Shown here in pieces: positions 17,305 through 26,084 of a stretch of 48,452 bases of DNA (positions within the stretch are counted from its first letter, which is position 1; each line of letters starts with the position of its first letter). The position numbers were made by a program, and so were the translations under genes. The stretch comes from an uncultured Arthrobacter sp. (lineage in GTDB: Bacteria > Actinomycetota > Actinomycetes > Actinomycetales > Micrococcaceae). Location of the stretch: positions 1-48,452 of the forward strand of contig NZ_CADCTE010000073.1 in assembly GCF_902805515.1 (NCBI RefSeq), in the 5' to 3' direction. The notes under the pieces are model-generated. The model was not told the origin of the DNA. It ran no database searches and saw only the letters and a program-made list of their open reading frames with translations.

Positions 17305-18401
17305 GGCGCCGCAACGTCGTCATCCCGGAGGCCGGCCACCTGGACATTGTCGAGGAACACCTGCCCGACGTACCCGAGGGAGGGCTGCTGCTGGAGACCC
17401 TGGTCACCGGGCTGTCCGCGGGCACGGAACTGGCCTTCGTGAAGGGGGATCACCCGGGGCTGCGGTCGCGCCTGGATCCCGATCTTGGCCTGTTCCTGCC
17501 GGATTCCGCCGACAGCGCCTACCCAATCCGCCGCCTGGGCTACATGGAGGTCGCCCGGGTGGCGGAATCGCGCACCCCCGCCTTCTCGGAGGGGGATATC
17601 CTCGCCGCCGCCTACGGTCACGCCACCGCGCACGTCGCGGATCCCCTCAGTGAGCACCTCGTGCTGCTGGAGGACAACCTTGACCCGCTGCTCGGCGTCT
17701 TCGTGGCCCACCTCGGGCCGATCTGCGCCAACGGCCTGCTGCATGCCGCAGCCGAGGCAACCGGTGGCCAGGTCCGAAGCCTCGCCGACGGTGTGGACGG
17801 ACGCCAGGTGCTGGTCACCGGAGCCGGCCCCATCGGGCTTCTGACCGCCTTGTTCGCCCGCTCACTCGGCGCGCGGGAAGTCGCCGTCGCGGACTCGGAC
17901 CCGCGCCGCCGCCGGCTGGCTGAAGAACTGGGATTCCTCGCCCTGGACCTTGACGACGATCCGGGCAGGCTATTGAAGACGCGGTGGCGCCACGGGCCGG
18001 CGGACCGGGGAGCCGACGTCGTGTTCCAGTGCCGCGGACGTGCCGAAGCACTCCATACGGCCCTCCGGGCCGCCCGCCCCCAGGGAACCATCATCGATCT
18101 GGCCTTCTATACCAGCGGAGCGGACGCCGTTCGGCTGGGGGAGGAGTTCCATCACAACGGGCTGAACCTGCGCTGCGCGCAGATCGGCCGGGTGCCGCGC
18201 GGGCTGGCAGGGTACTGGGACAGGGCACGGCTTTCCGCCGAGACCGTTCGACTGCTTCGCGCCCACGGCGATGTGATCCGCAAGCACCTGGTGACCGACG
18301 TCGTACCGTACGAGGACGCACCGCGGCTCATGCATGAAGTATCGCTGCGCGAACGGCACGTACTGACCGCCGTTTTTGCCGTGGCCCCCGCATACCTCTG
18401 A
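17301..18401 (+). CDS. Zinc-type alcohol dehydrogenase family protein (MDR)
   Basis: A 366-residue medium-chain dehydrogenase/reductase. The catalytic domain opens with MRRRNVVIPEAGHLDIVEEHLP and has TGLSAGTELAFVKGDHP; the coenzyme fold has VLVTGAGPIGLLTALFARSLGAREVAVAD. The segment around the usual catalytic zinc ligands has no Cys-His-Cys set (TGLSAGTE in place of CGSD-like), so I read it as a zinc-independent member similar to BchC-like or threonine-dehydrogenase-like subgroups. GTG start overlaps the previous stop by 4 bases. Together with the Gfo/Idh/MocA gene it could carry out a two-step oxidation/reduction of a sugar hydroxyl. Confidence 0.82.
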   Translation: MRRRNVVIPEAGHLDIVEEHLPDVPEGGLLLETLVTGLSAGTELAFVKGDHPGLRSRLDPDLGLFLPDSADSAYPIRRLGYMEVARVAESRTPAFSEGDILAAAYGHATAHVADPLSEHLVLLEDNLDPLLGVFVAHLGPICANGLLHAAAEATGGQVRSLADGVDGRQVLVTGAGPIGLLTALFARSLGAREVAVADSDPRRRRLAEELGFLALDLDDDPGRLLKTRWRHGPADRGADVVFQCRGRAEALHTALRAARPQGTIIDLAFYTSGADAVRLGEEFHHNGLNLRCAQIGRVPRGLAGYWDRARLSAETVRLLRAHGDVIRKHLVTDVVPYEDAPRLMHEVSLRERHVLTAVFAVAPAYL

Positions 18402-18482
18402 GTACGGATCCGCTGTCCCCACAGCTGCCCTTGGGCCCGTGAACCAAAAGGACCGTGTGCTCGGACGGGAAAGGAATTGACG

Positions 18483-19166
18483 ATGAGGCTTCTGCTGACC
18501 TCTGGAGGCGTCACTAATGCGTCCATCCGAGGGATGCTGGTGGAGATGCTCGGCAAGCCGATCGAGGAGAGTAAGGCCCTCTTCATCCCCACCGCGCAAT
18601 GGGCGCATCCCATGTGCTCACCGCAGACGGTGTGGATGACACTGGCCGAACCCGGCCGGCAGGGTCTGCTCGAGCTGGGCTGGAAGTCAGTCGGCGTGCT
18701 GGAGCTGACGGCATTACCAAGCATTGCAGAAAGCCGCTGGCTGCCCTGGGTGCTGGAAGCAGACGTTCTCCTGGTGGATGGGGGAGAGGCAACCTACCTC
18801 GCGCACTGGATGCGCCAGTCGGGTCTTGCAGATCTGCTGCCGTCCCTCCCGGACACCGTCTGGGTCGGGGTGAGCGCTGGAAGCATGGTGATGACTCCGC
18901 GAATCGGCGCGCAATTCTCGGACTGGAACCCCAGCGGGGGCGACGAAGCGCTCGGTGTGGTGGAGTTTTCGATCTTCCCTCACCTGGATTATCCGGGGTG
19001 GTCCGCGAACACGTCCGAGAGCGCGCATCGGTGGGCTAGGGATCTTGGGGGACCCGCCTATGCGATCGATGACCAAACGGCGATCTCCGTCGTGGATGGC
19101 ACTGTGAAAGTCATCTCCGAAGGGCGCTGGCAGCAGTTCAATTCCGAGAGCGGGCAGAGGCGCTGA
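18483..19166 (+). CDS. Peptidase E-like protein (S51 family, class I glutamine amidotransferase-like)
   Basis: A 227-residue protein of peptidase family S51. It opens MRLLLTSGGVTNASIRGMLVEMLG, contains LLVDGGEATYLAHWMRQSGL and the nucleophile elbow VWVGVSAGSMVMTP with the catalytic Ser, followed by FSIFPHLDYPG with the His. Peptidase E cleaves Asp-Xaa dipeptides; many actinobacterial relatives have unknown substrates. ATG 18483 was chosen for an AAAGG site 8 bases upstream. Its last 29 bases overlap the 3' end of the convergent EAL gene. It is unlikely to belong to the gpgS run, being 81 bases away with its own ribosome-binding site. Confidence 0.85.
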   Translation: MRLLLTSGGVTNASIRGMLVEMLGKPIEESKALFIPTAQWAHPMCSPQTVWMTLAEPGRQGLLELGWKSVGVLELTALPSIAESRWLPWVLEADVLLVDGGEATYLAHWMRQSGLADLLPSLPDTVWVGVSAGSMVMTPRIGAQFSDWNPSGGDEALGVVEFSIFPHLDYPGWSANTSESAHRWARDLGGPAYAIDDQTAISVVDGTVKVISEGRWQQFNSESGQRR

Positions 19167-19923
19167 GCATCATCCGGCGGACAGTGGAGGGTGCGACGTG
19201 CGGTAGTTGCTCGAATGCCGGTTCCGCGAACCAGTACCCCTGAAACAGCCGGATACCAACCGCCTTCAGGAACAGGAACTCTGCCTCGGTTTCGACGCCC
19301 TCGGCTAGCACCGTAATGCCCAACTCCTCCGCGATGGCTACGATGCCTGTGACCACGGCGCGGCGGGCCGGGCTGGTATCGACCCCCCGGACGAGCAACA
19401 TGTCGATCTTGATCAGATCCGGCTGGAACTCGACCAGGAGCCCCAGGCCGGCATGACCGGCACCGAAGTCATCGATGGCGGTGGTAAAACCGTGCCTGCG
19501 GTATTCGGTGATGATGTTTGTGAGGTGCACGGTGTCCGTGACCTCCTCGTTTTCCGTGAACTCGAACATGATGGACGATGTGGGAAAGCTGCACCGCGCG
19601 GCGGCGCGCAGCGTCGCCCGCAGACATGCTGCCGGTTCATAGACCGCGTTCGGCATGAAGTTGATCGACAGCTTGAGATCCTCGCCCGAAGGAAACAGGC
19701 GTGATGCCAGCTCGATCGCCTTGACGCGGCAGTCCTGGTCAAAGCGGTAGCGCTGTTCCGGTGAGATTTTCGACAGGATCTCAGACGCACCCTCACCAGA
19801 CACACCTCGGACCAACGCCTCATAGCCCCATACGCGCTCACTCACCGCGTCATAAATGGGCTGAAAGGCCATGCTGAAATCAAAGCCGGGTTTCAAAGAC
19901 GCCGCGCAACTTTCGCATGCCAT
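19138..19923 (-). CDS. EAL-domain protein, predicted cyclic-di-GMP phosphodiesterase
   Basis: A 261-residue stand-alone EAL domain. The catalytic set is complete: YEALVRG (EAL motif), LSINFMPNAVY (Asn), IMFEFTENEEV (Glu), TAIDDFGAGHAG (Asp-Asp), LIKIDMLLV (Lys) and VLAEGVETEAEF with GIRLFQGYWFAEP at the end. It should hydrolyse cyclic di-GMP. No membrane segment or GGDEF domain is visible. The start at 19923 has GGAGGG 10 bases upstream and gives an N-terminus MACESCAA with a CxxC pair before the domain, possibly redox- or metal-responsive. Its 3' end overlaps the peptidase E gene by 29 bases. Confidence 0.9.
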   Translation of the reverse strand: MACESCAASLKPGFDFSMAFQPIYDAVSERVWGYEALVRGVSGEGASEILSKISPEQRYRFDQDCRVKAIELASRLFPSGEDLKLSINFMPNAVYEPAACLRATLRAAARCSFPTSSIMFEFTENEEVTDTVHLTNIITEYRRHGFTTAIDDFGAGHAGLGLLVEFQPDLIKIDMLLVRGVDTSPARRAVVTGIVAIAEELGITVLAEGVETEAEFLFLKAVGIRLFQGYWFAEPAFEQLPHVAPSTVRRMMLSASARSRN

Positions 19924-20078
19924 GCAGGTGCTCCCTCCGAGGATTTGTCCACCATAGGACATCTACGACACCAAATCCGGGCAGAGGGCGCCTTCAGGGC
20001 CGACTGCGGGCGGCCGCCGGACGTTCCCACTCGATGGAATATCTCCGATTCTTGGAGCCCGAGCGGAAGGAGCTGTCC

Positions 20079-20354
20079 CTACTCGTCGTGCCCTTCCGAT
20101 TCTTCGTCAACCTTATGCCGGGCCTCCTGCTGATGCTGCCTCAGTTTCGCCTCGGCGTCCCTGCGGCGGTAGACAATGGCCTTCGCCTGTTCAGCGGTTG
20201 GGTGGCGGTGTTCCCGTTCCCAGGCATGATCGTTCACCCCGGTCCGCGGAGGTGGCCCTTCATTACGTGCGCTGTCGTTTTCGCCCATACCATATGGTCC
20301 CATGAGGCGCCGGACGGTGTACGGCCAAGGCCCGTCCCAAGCTTCAGAAACCAC
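20079..20354 (-). CDS. Small charged hypothetical protein
   Basis: A 91-residue product with no family I recognise. The last 35 residues are rich in Glu, Arg, Gln and Lys with a heptad-like pattern (AEQAKAIVYRRRDAEAKLRQ), so a short coiled coil is possible. The GTG start has GGGAGG 8 bases upstream, within a 13-base palindrome. It lies between the TetR gene and the EAL gene, all on the same strand. The reading frame has plausible codon use but no further support; it may be a non-coding frame. Confidence 0.5.
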   Translation of the reverse strand: MVSEAWDGPWPYTVRRLMGPYGMGENDSARNEGPPPRTGVNDHAWEREHRHPTAEQAKAIVYRRRDAEAKLRQHQQEARHKVDEESEGHDE

Positions 20355-20408
20355 AGGGAGGACCTCCCGCCCGAGGGATCCTTCATCCCTAAGCAGCGGC
20401 GCAGCCGG

Positions 20409-21014
20409 CTAACCGGTCTGAGCCGCGATGGTGGGATCCAGGGCGTTGAAGGAGGTGTCGATCAGCGTCGAGAGGTCCTCCCGCCCTTCTGATTCCCTCC
20501 AGACCGCCAACGCCGCCGCAAAGCACTCCATGGCCGCCGCTACTCGAACCTGAGTGACGATTGGCGCATCCGGTGCGGCAGAGGTTCGTTGCAGTTCGCG
20601 GACAATATTCGGCCGCCAGTCGAACTGCTTCTCCCGGAACCGGGCGCTGAGTGCCGGTGTCTCGTAGATCAAATCCAGGAATGCCAGGACTTCGCTTGTG
20701 TCCCTAATGAGGAAGTCCACGACCGGATTCAGAGCGCGCCGCAGGGCATGCCAGTCATCGTCTGACCGGGAATCGGAGGCCAAGGCTTCGACGATGGTGT
20801 CTCCGATCGGATCGAAGAGGAACAGGACGACGTCTTCCTTGTTCGTGAAGTACCGCAGGAACGTGCTTCGGGACACTCCGGTAGCACCCGCGAGGTCAGC
20901 AAAAGTGACCTGGTTGAAGCCGGTTGCGCAGAACTCGTTAAACGCAACTCGTGCGAGCTCTGCTCGGACTGCGTGCCTGCTGATGGCTCGGACACTGACA
21001 GGACTGGGAGACAT
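20409..21014 (-). CDS. TetR-family regulator
   Basis: A 201-residue regulator. The DNA-binding domain is residues 12-60: AVRAELARVAFNEFCATGFNQVTFADLAGATGVSRSTFLRYFTNKEDVVLFLF, a canonical TetR helix-turn-helix. The C-terminal region (MECFAAALAVWRESEGREDLSTLIDTSFNAL) is a ligand-binding helical bundle common in actinobacterial TetR_C families. It is divergent from an enoyl-CoA hydratase-like gene with 82 bases between the starts, so it probably represses that gene and itself. The ligand may be an acyl-CoA or related compound, from position only. Confidence 0.88.
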   Translation of the reverse strand: MSPSPVSVRAISRHAVRAELARVAFNEFCATGFNQVTFADLAGATGVSRSTFLRYFTNKEDVVLFLFDPIGDTIVEALASDSRSDDDWHALRRALNPVVDFLIRDTSEVLAFLDLIYETPALSARFREKQFDWRPNIVRELQRTSAAPDAPIVTQVRVAAAMECFAAALAVWRESEGREDLSTLIDTSFNALDPTIAAQTG

Positions 21015-21096
21015 GCGTTAATTCTACCCTGTGTTTCACGAATGAGCTACAGACGCTATAGTGGTACTCAGTGTCAGGTTTGACGCAGGAGTGCCC

Positions 21097-22011
21097 ATGG
21101 TGCGGTGTCTCCACCCTTGGCTGCGTGCGGCCCCTTTGAATCGAGATATTTTGACTTACGACAATCTGCCTGGACTTCACATTTCCATCGACGCAGGAAT
21201 CGCCACGGTGACGCTGGACCATCCGCCCCTGAACCTCATGGATGGTGTCCTGCTGCCCTCGTTGCGCGGATTCCTATACCGCGTGCACGATGATGCCGCT
21301 GTCCGGGTCATCGTGTTCCAGTCGGCCGATCCGGAGTTCTTCGTCGCTCATGGGGACATGGGCTATCTGACAGATCCCGAGGCCCTTCCGGCGGCCACCA
21401 ACGCGGCCATCGCGGCCGCACCGGGCTGGGATGTCCCGGAGGGCCTGAACATCCTCCAGGCTTTGAGCGAGGACGTGCGGAACCTTCCCCAGGTAACGAT
21501 CGGCAAGCTTGCAGGTTTCGCCCGCGGCGCGGGCAACGAGTTCCTCATGAGCCTCGACATGCGGTTCGCGGCCATCGGCAGATCCGGACAGGCCCAGCCC
21601 GAGGTTCAAATGGGCATTCTTCCCGGTGGCGGCGGCACAGTGAATATGACCCGCCTCATTGGCCGTGCCCGAAGCCTGGAACTCATCCTGGGTGCTGAAC
21701 TTGTCGACGCGGAGCTGGCCGAGCGGTACGGCCTCATCAACCGGGCCCTGCCCGCCGATGAGATCGACGCACACGTTGATGCTCTTGCGCGTCGCATCGC
21801 GCGGCTTCGCCCGGAAGTCATTGATGCAGTCAAGACAACCGTCAACGCCATGGCACCGGCAGTGCCATTGGAGACCTATGCGGTGGAAAACACCTCCCTG
21901 TACGCGGCATTCGGCGACGAAGTTTTCGAGCTCGCCGACAAGCTCCTTGCCGCCGGCGTCCAGACCCGCGAAGGCGAACTGGATTACGAGCGGATCTCCA
22001 ACAGCATCTAA
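21097..22011 (+). CDS. Enoyl-CoA hydratase/isomerase (crotonase) family protein
   Basis: A 304-residue crotonase-fold protein. It has IATVTLDHPPLNLMDGVLLPSLRGFL at the N-terminus, an oxyanion region around VTIGKLAGFARGAGNEFLMSLDMRFAA and AQPEVQMGILPGGGGTVNMTRLIG. Both hydratase glutamates appear kept (GNEF and QPEV). The region EFFVAHGDMGYL takes the place of the usual FSAGADL. ATG 21097 was chosen because GGAG lies 5 bases upstream; a GTG at 21061 and a TTG nearer the domain are alternatives. The gene stands alone behind a divergent TetR gene and is followed by a good terminator. Confidence 0.85.
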   Translation: MVRCLHPWLRAAPLNRDILTYDNLPGLHISIDAGIATVTLDHPPLNLMDGVLLPSLRGFLYRVHDDAAVRVIVFQSADPEFFVAHGDMGYLTDPEALPAATNAAIAAAPGWDVPEGLNILQALSEDVRNLPQVTIGKLAGFARGAGNEFLMSLDMRFAAIGRSGQAQPEVQMGILPGGGGTVNMTRLIGRARSLELILGAELVDAELAERYGLINRALPADEIDAHVDALARRIARLRPEVIDAVKTTVNAMAPAVPLETYAVENTSLYAAFGDEVFELADKLLAAGVQTREGELDYERISNSI

Positions 22012-22036
22012 CTTCGACCGAAGCGCAGGACAGCGA

Positions 22037-22072
22037 GAGAAAGGCCCTGCCCACAACGGCGGGGCCTTTCTC
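22037..22072 (+). terminator. Hairpin terminator after the crotonase gene
   Basis: GAGAAAGGCCC (22037-22047) pairs with GGGCCTTTCTC (22062-22072), an 11-base perfect stem with a 14-base loop. It starts 26 bases after the crotonase stop. There is no long T-run, which is common for actinobacterial terminators. Confidence 0.75.
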
Positions 22073-22250
22073 GCGTTGCTCCGAGTACCCCCGAAGACGA
22101 CTGTTCGTAGCGCCACGCACGCGCCAGGGGGCCGCCACTCCCTGCTTCTTCCGACACCGGGGTTACCCGACCGGTCCGGCAGGAGGCGTGAAGCACAGCG
22201 GAGAGCAGAGGCCAAGGGGGGCCGCTCCAGGGGCATGCAGGTGCAGCGGC

Positions 22251-23420
22251 TCAGCGCCGCTTCCGCTTTGCCCGCTGCACCTCCTCCCGCTCTGATCTGG
22301 CGCGCTCTGCGTAACGCTGGGATTTCCCTCCTCCGACCACTTTTTGGTGCCACTCACGCTGGTACGCCCGGGTGGCTGCGGCATCCTTGCGGCGGGCCAG
22401 CGCTGCCATTTCGCGTTGGAGCTTCAGGTAGTTGTTCCAGCGCCGGTCCTCGAGTGTGCCGTCCGTGAGGGCGGCCTGCACGGCGCAGCCGGGTTCCTGC
22501 TGATGGGCGCAATCGGAAAACCGGCAGAGGCTTGCGAGTTCCTCCACATCCCCGAACATCTGCTCCATGCCGTCGTCGGCGTCGAAAAGCCCGAATCCGC
22601 GGACGCCGGGAGTGTCCATGAGGACAGTGCCGTCCGCCAGTGGTACAAGCTCCCGGGAGGTTGTGGTGTGCTTGCCCCTGAAGTCGCCGGAGCGGACGTC
22701 GCCTGTGTGCTGCACGTTGTGGCCAACCAGGGCGTTGATCAGTGTGGATTTACCTGCGCCGGAGGGCCCCAGGAGGACAAGCGTGCTGCGCGGCGGAAGA
22801 TGTGCCAGCAGGTCCTCGATCCCGTTCCCGTTCTCCGCGGAGGTGGTGACCACGTCGACACCTGCCGCCTGCAGCATGACCTGCCCGACGACGTCATCCG
22901 CTACGTGCGCCAGGTCCGCTTTGGTGACAATCACCAGGGGAACGGCGCCTGAGTCCCAGGCGGCGACGAGCGTCCGTTCGAGACGGTTGTGCGTGAGCGG
23001 CCGGTCAACCGGAACCACCACGCCGATCACGTCCATGTTGGCAGCCAGGACCTGGGCGGCGGAGGAGTCCTCGAAGGCGCGCTTCCGGCTGAGCTCCGAA
23101 CGCCGGGGCAGCACTCCAAGAATCTGGCGATCACCTGCGCGGTTGGGTCCTATCCAAACCCAGTCGCCCGTGACCGGCACGCCGGCGTCAAGCGGGTAGG
23201 AAAGGTGCAGGAGGTCCACGCCCACCGCGACCAGGACCAGACTGCGGTCAACCCGCACCACACGGCCCGGCTCGCAGGGATTATCCGCGCTGGAATCAAG
23301 CGGCGGGTTTTCGTCGAAGGAACGCGCGACGACGGGGTTATAGCCGTAAAGGGTTGGCCCGGTGCGACCTGATCTGGATGCACTAACACTGTTTAGGCCG
23401 TGGCCTGAAAAATTATTCAC
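22251..23420 (-). CDS. rsgA: Ribosome small-subunit-dependent GTPase A
   Basis: A 389-residue circularly permuted GTPase that helps late maturation of the 30S subunit. The order is an OB-like N-terminal part (VTGDWVWIG), G4 as VIVTKADLA, the G1 P-loop as LLGPSGAGKSTLINAL, and G3 as LMDTPGVRGFGLF. The zinc knuckle is CRFSDCAHQQEPGC with the CxnCxHxxxxxC layout. The last 45 residues are basic. GTG 23420 was chosen for a GAGG site 8 bases upstream; GTG 23450 is an alternative. G4 is TKAD where many proteins have NKxD. It is a single gene. Confidence 0.93.
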   Translation of the reverse strand: MNNFSGHGLNSVSASRSGRTGPTLYGYNPVVARSFDENPPLDSSADNPCEPGRVVRVDRSLVLVAVGVDLLHLSYPLDAGVPVTGDWVWIGPNRAGDRQILGVLPRRSELSRKRAFEDSSAAQVLAANMDVIGVVVPVDRPLTHNRLERTLVAAWDSGAVPLVIVTKADLAHVADDVVGQVMLQAAGVDVVTTSAENGNGIEDLLAHLPPRSTLVLLGPSGAGKSTLINALVGHNVQHTGDVRSGDFRGKHTTTSRELVPLADGTVLMDTPGVRGFGLFDADDGMEQMFGDVEELASLCRFSDCAHQQEPGCAVQAALTDGTLEDRRWNNYLKLQREMAALARRKDAAATRAYQREWHQKVVGGGKSQRYAERARSEREEVQRAKRKRR

Positions 23421-23746
23421 TGGAATACCTCGGGAAAAGTCCCCGAGCACCGGCCACTACCGGGCAAAGGCCCAAGGTGGTGTGGCGTTCCGCGGGCAGT
23501 GCCCTACGCGGTACGGAAGCTGGAGACGGGGGCGGTTGTTTTGATGGTTTCAAGGCGCCGGGGGCGCACGGCAATGACAGTCATCAAAAAACACCTCCGC
23601 TCTCTGCTGTGGTCCATCGAAATGATGCCGGACCGGTTCCCAACTCTAGCTTCCGCCCGAGGCTTTCGCCATGGCCTTCGCGATCCGGGACCAGAAATTG
23701 CAGCGGTATTCATCAGGCCACTGACTCGGGGGGCTTCTGCACCAAC
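23421..23746. other. Gene-free stretch between rsgA start and acyltransferase stop
   Basis: About 325 bases with no convincing coding frame. Short open frames on both strands lack a ribosome-binding site and recognisable sequence. It should hold the rsgA promoter. No hairpin terminator was obvious behind the acyltransferase gene. Confidence 0.6.
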
Positions 23747-24751
23747 TCAGAGGCTCCTTGTTCGTTGCCCTTCGCTTATTCGCTTTCCATCGCGCCGCGT
23801 CAACGCGGGCAGTTCGAACAACAGAATGACCGAGGCGTGCTCGCGGGTTGAATAGATCCAGGCGAGCCCGAGCGGGACGCCGATGCCAACCAGCAGCAGC
23901 AGCGGCAGAACGTACAACGCCCCGGCAGAGCCGATCGCGTCGGCCAGGGCGAGGGTGATCATGATCGGTCCGAGATGGGCGACGTAGAACACGATCGAGT
24001 AGCGTCCGACGAACCCAAGTGCGGTGGTCACCGGTCCGGCGGGAACTCGGGGAAAGAACCAGCACACGACCACGAGCGCCCCCACCACTCCCCACGCGAA
24101 CTCCCCCTGGTACAGCACCTGCCAACCCGCCACGTTCATTCCACCAATGGTCACCGCGCTCACACCGGCAACAGCCAGGACCCACGGCTTCCCGGTGATT
24201 CCCGTGATCCCCTGCGGGTGCTGGGCGTACCAGGCCCCGAGGAAGAAGAACGCTGAGAGAAAGGCCATGGCCTCCGGGCGGCTGCTGTCGGTGAGCAGAA
24301 ACGACACGCCCCCGGCAGTGCAGGCGATCAGCAGCGGCGGGACGCGTCGCAGCGGATAGGCAAGGGCGTAGAACACGAGGATGAACCAGAGGTACCAGAG
24401 GTACGTCGGCGAATTGTGGAAGAGCTGGATCACCGCCGCAGGGCTGAGGTCGCCGCTTGCAGCGAGAATGATCAGCGACCAGAGAACGTACGGCCAGGCC
24501 ACCTTGGACACCTTGCCGGCGAAGTACTTCCTCCCGGTCTTGGCCACCGACTGCGGCAGCAGGGTCCCGGAGAGGAACATCAGCACGGGCATGCGGAACG
24601 GCTCGAGGAAGAGGTTGAACTGGTCGACGCCCGGAGTCGGGCCGACGCTTATGCGAAGGGCCTCGCCCGCATGGAGTACGACGACCAGCAGGATGGCAAC
24701 CCCACGGCAGCTGTCCAGCCACAATATCCGGGTGTCCGTGGAAGTAGTCAT
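23747..24751 (-). CDS. Acyltransferase family membrane protein (acyltransferase_3, fucose 4-O-acetylase-like)
   Basis: A 334-residue integral membrane acyltransferase with about ten helices. The family signature is at the start: RILWLDSCRGVAILLVVVLHAGEAL, with the His in the first helix, then MPVLMFLSGTLLPQS, the Arg/Gly region of helix two. LWYLWFILVFYALAYPL and GFVGRYSIVFYVAHLGPIMI are conserved helices further on. These enzymes acetylate sugars, polysaccharides or lipids at the membrane. ATG 24751 has GAGGA 4 bases upstream; a longer frame to 24904 adds only polar, unconserved residues. It is divergent from the NADP oxidoreductase gene. Confidence 0.85.
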   Translation of the reverse strand: MTTSTDTRILWLDSCRGVAILLVVVLHAGEALRISVGPTPGVDQFNLFLEPFRMPVLMFLSGTLLPQSVAKTGRKYFAGKVSKVAWPYVLWSLIILAASGDLSPAAVIQLFHNSPTYLWYLWFILVFYALAYPLRRVPPLLIACTAGGVSFLLTDSSRPEAMAFLSAFFFLGAWYAQHPQGITGITGKPWVLAVAGVSAVTIGGMNVAGWQVLYQGEFAWGVVGALVVVCWFFPRVPAGPVTTALGFVGRYSIVFYVAHLGPIMITLALADAIGSAGALYVLPLLLLVGIGVPLGLAWIYSTREHASVILLFELPALTRRDGKRISEGQRTRSL

Positions 24752-25039
24752 GGCGTCCTCCGCGTCGAGTCTCGTTAGTCGAACCCGTGTACCGCCCCTG
24801 GGTTCGCTTAGGTGAGGTTCGCTGTCGGGATGAGTCCGGATGGTTCGACCGGGCTGGTTCTCGATCGGTGATGCCCGGGCATCGGTGGAACCACGCCCGG
24901 GCACGGCGCAGGCGTGTCACTATCCTTGCGGATATTGGCATTGGCGCCACTGGAGGCTGGAGATCGTGTGCGTAAAGCTGAGAGGGAACCGCCCGTCCCG
25001 GCGCTTTGCAATCCCAGAACCACGATGAGGAACACCCCT

Positions 25040-26047
25040 ATGACTGATCAGATGAAGGCCGTTGTGCTCGCCCGTTTCGGAGGTGCCGATGCTTTCGAGC
25101 TGCGCGACGTCCCCGTCCCGAAAGTCGGACCCCGGCAGGTGCGCGTGCGCGTCCATGCGACCGCCCTCAATCCCCTCGATTACCAGGTGCGCCGCGGAGA
25201 CTACGCAGATTACGTCCCCCTCCCTGCGATCACCGGACACGACATCTCCGGGGTGATTGAGGAAGTCGGCTCCCACGTGACCGAGTTCCGTGTCGGCGAT
25301 GAGGTCTCCTACACGCCCCAGATCTTCGGCGGCCCCGGCTCCTACGCCGAGCAGCACGTCGCCGACGTCGGCCTCGTCGGCCGGAAGCCGGAAAATCTCA
25401 CCCACCTGGAAGCGGCCAGCCTGACCCTCGTTGGTGGAACGGTGTGGGAGGCCCTCGTGACGCGGGCTCAGCTTACCGTGGGGGAGACGATCCTCATTCA
25501 CGGCGGCACGGGCGGTGTCGGCACCATCGCGATCCAGGTTGCGAAGGCGATGGGTGCACGGGTGATCACCACCGCGAAAGCCGGCGACCATGAGTTCGTG
25601 CGCTCCCTCGGAGCAGATGCGGTCATTGACTACACCTCCACCGACTACGTGGACGCCGTGGCCGAGCTGACGCGGGGCAAGGGAGTGGACGTTGTCTTCG
25701 ACACGATCGGCGGAGACACCCTCACGAAAAGCCCGCTGACACTCGCCGACTTCGGCCGCGTCGTCACCATCGTCGACATCGCGCAGCCGCAGAACCTCAT
25801 CGAGGCATGGGGCAGGAACGCCGCCTATCACTTCGTCTTCACCCGTCAGAACCGCGGCAAGCTGGACGCGCTCACCGGCCTGGTCGAGCGCGGCCTCGTG
25901 AAGCCGGTCCTCGGCGCGATTCTTCCGCTGGCGCGGATGGGCGAGGCTCATGAACTCCTGGAGAACAGGCGGTCATACGCACTCCGCGGCAAGGTCGCGA
26001 TCGACGTTGCAGGCGACACTGTCGCGCTTCCCCCTCGCATCTCCTAG
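25040..26047 (+). CDS. NADP-dependent quinone-oxidoreductase-like MDR protein
   Basis: A 335-residue zinc-independent medium-chain reductase of the quinone oxidoreductase group. It starts [49 protein letters not shown] and has [45 protein letters not shown] and [25 protein letters not shown]. The coenzyme motif GTGGVGTIA is complete, and no structural zinc cysteines are present. ATG 25040 is preferred; an ATG 15 bases upstream is possible. It converges with the GlxA-type regulator gene 37 bases on. Confidence 0.88.
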   Translation: MTDQMKAVVLARFGGADAFELRDVPVPKVGPRQVRVRVHATALNPLDYQVRRGDYADYVPLPAITGHDISGVIEEVGSHVTEFRVGDEVSYTPQIFGGPGSYAEQHVADVGLVGRKPENLTHLEAASLTLVGGTVWEALVTRAQLTVGETILIHGGTGGVGTIAIQVAKAMGARVITTAKAGDHEFVRSLGADAVIDYTSTDYVDAVAELTRGKGVDVVFDTIGGDTLTKSPLTLADFGRVVTIVDIAQPQNLIEAWGRNAAYHFVFTRQNRGKLDALTGLVERGLVKPVLGAILPLARMGEAHELLENRRSYALRGKVAIDVAGDTVALPPRIS

Positions 26048-26084
26048 CCGAACGCTCCCGGCACTCGGGCGAGGATCGCCGTGG

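Noticed and set aside
24873-24902. Two GCCCGGGC palindromes in the acyltransferase/oxidoreductase divergent gap
   Set aside because: Short GC palindromes are frequent in such DNA, and no longer symmetric site or matching regulator was seen.
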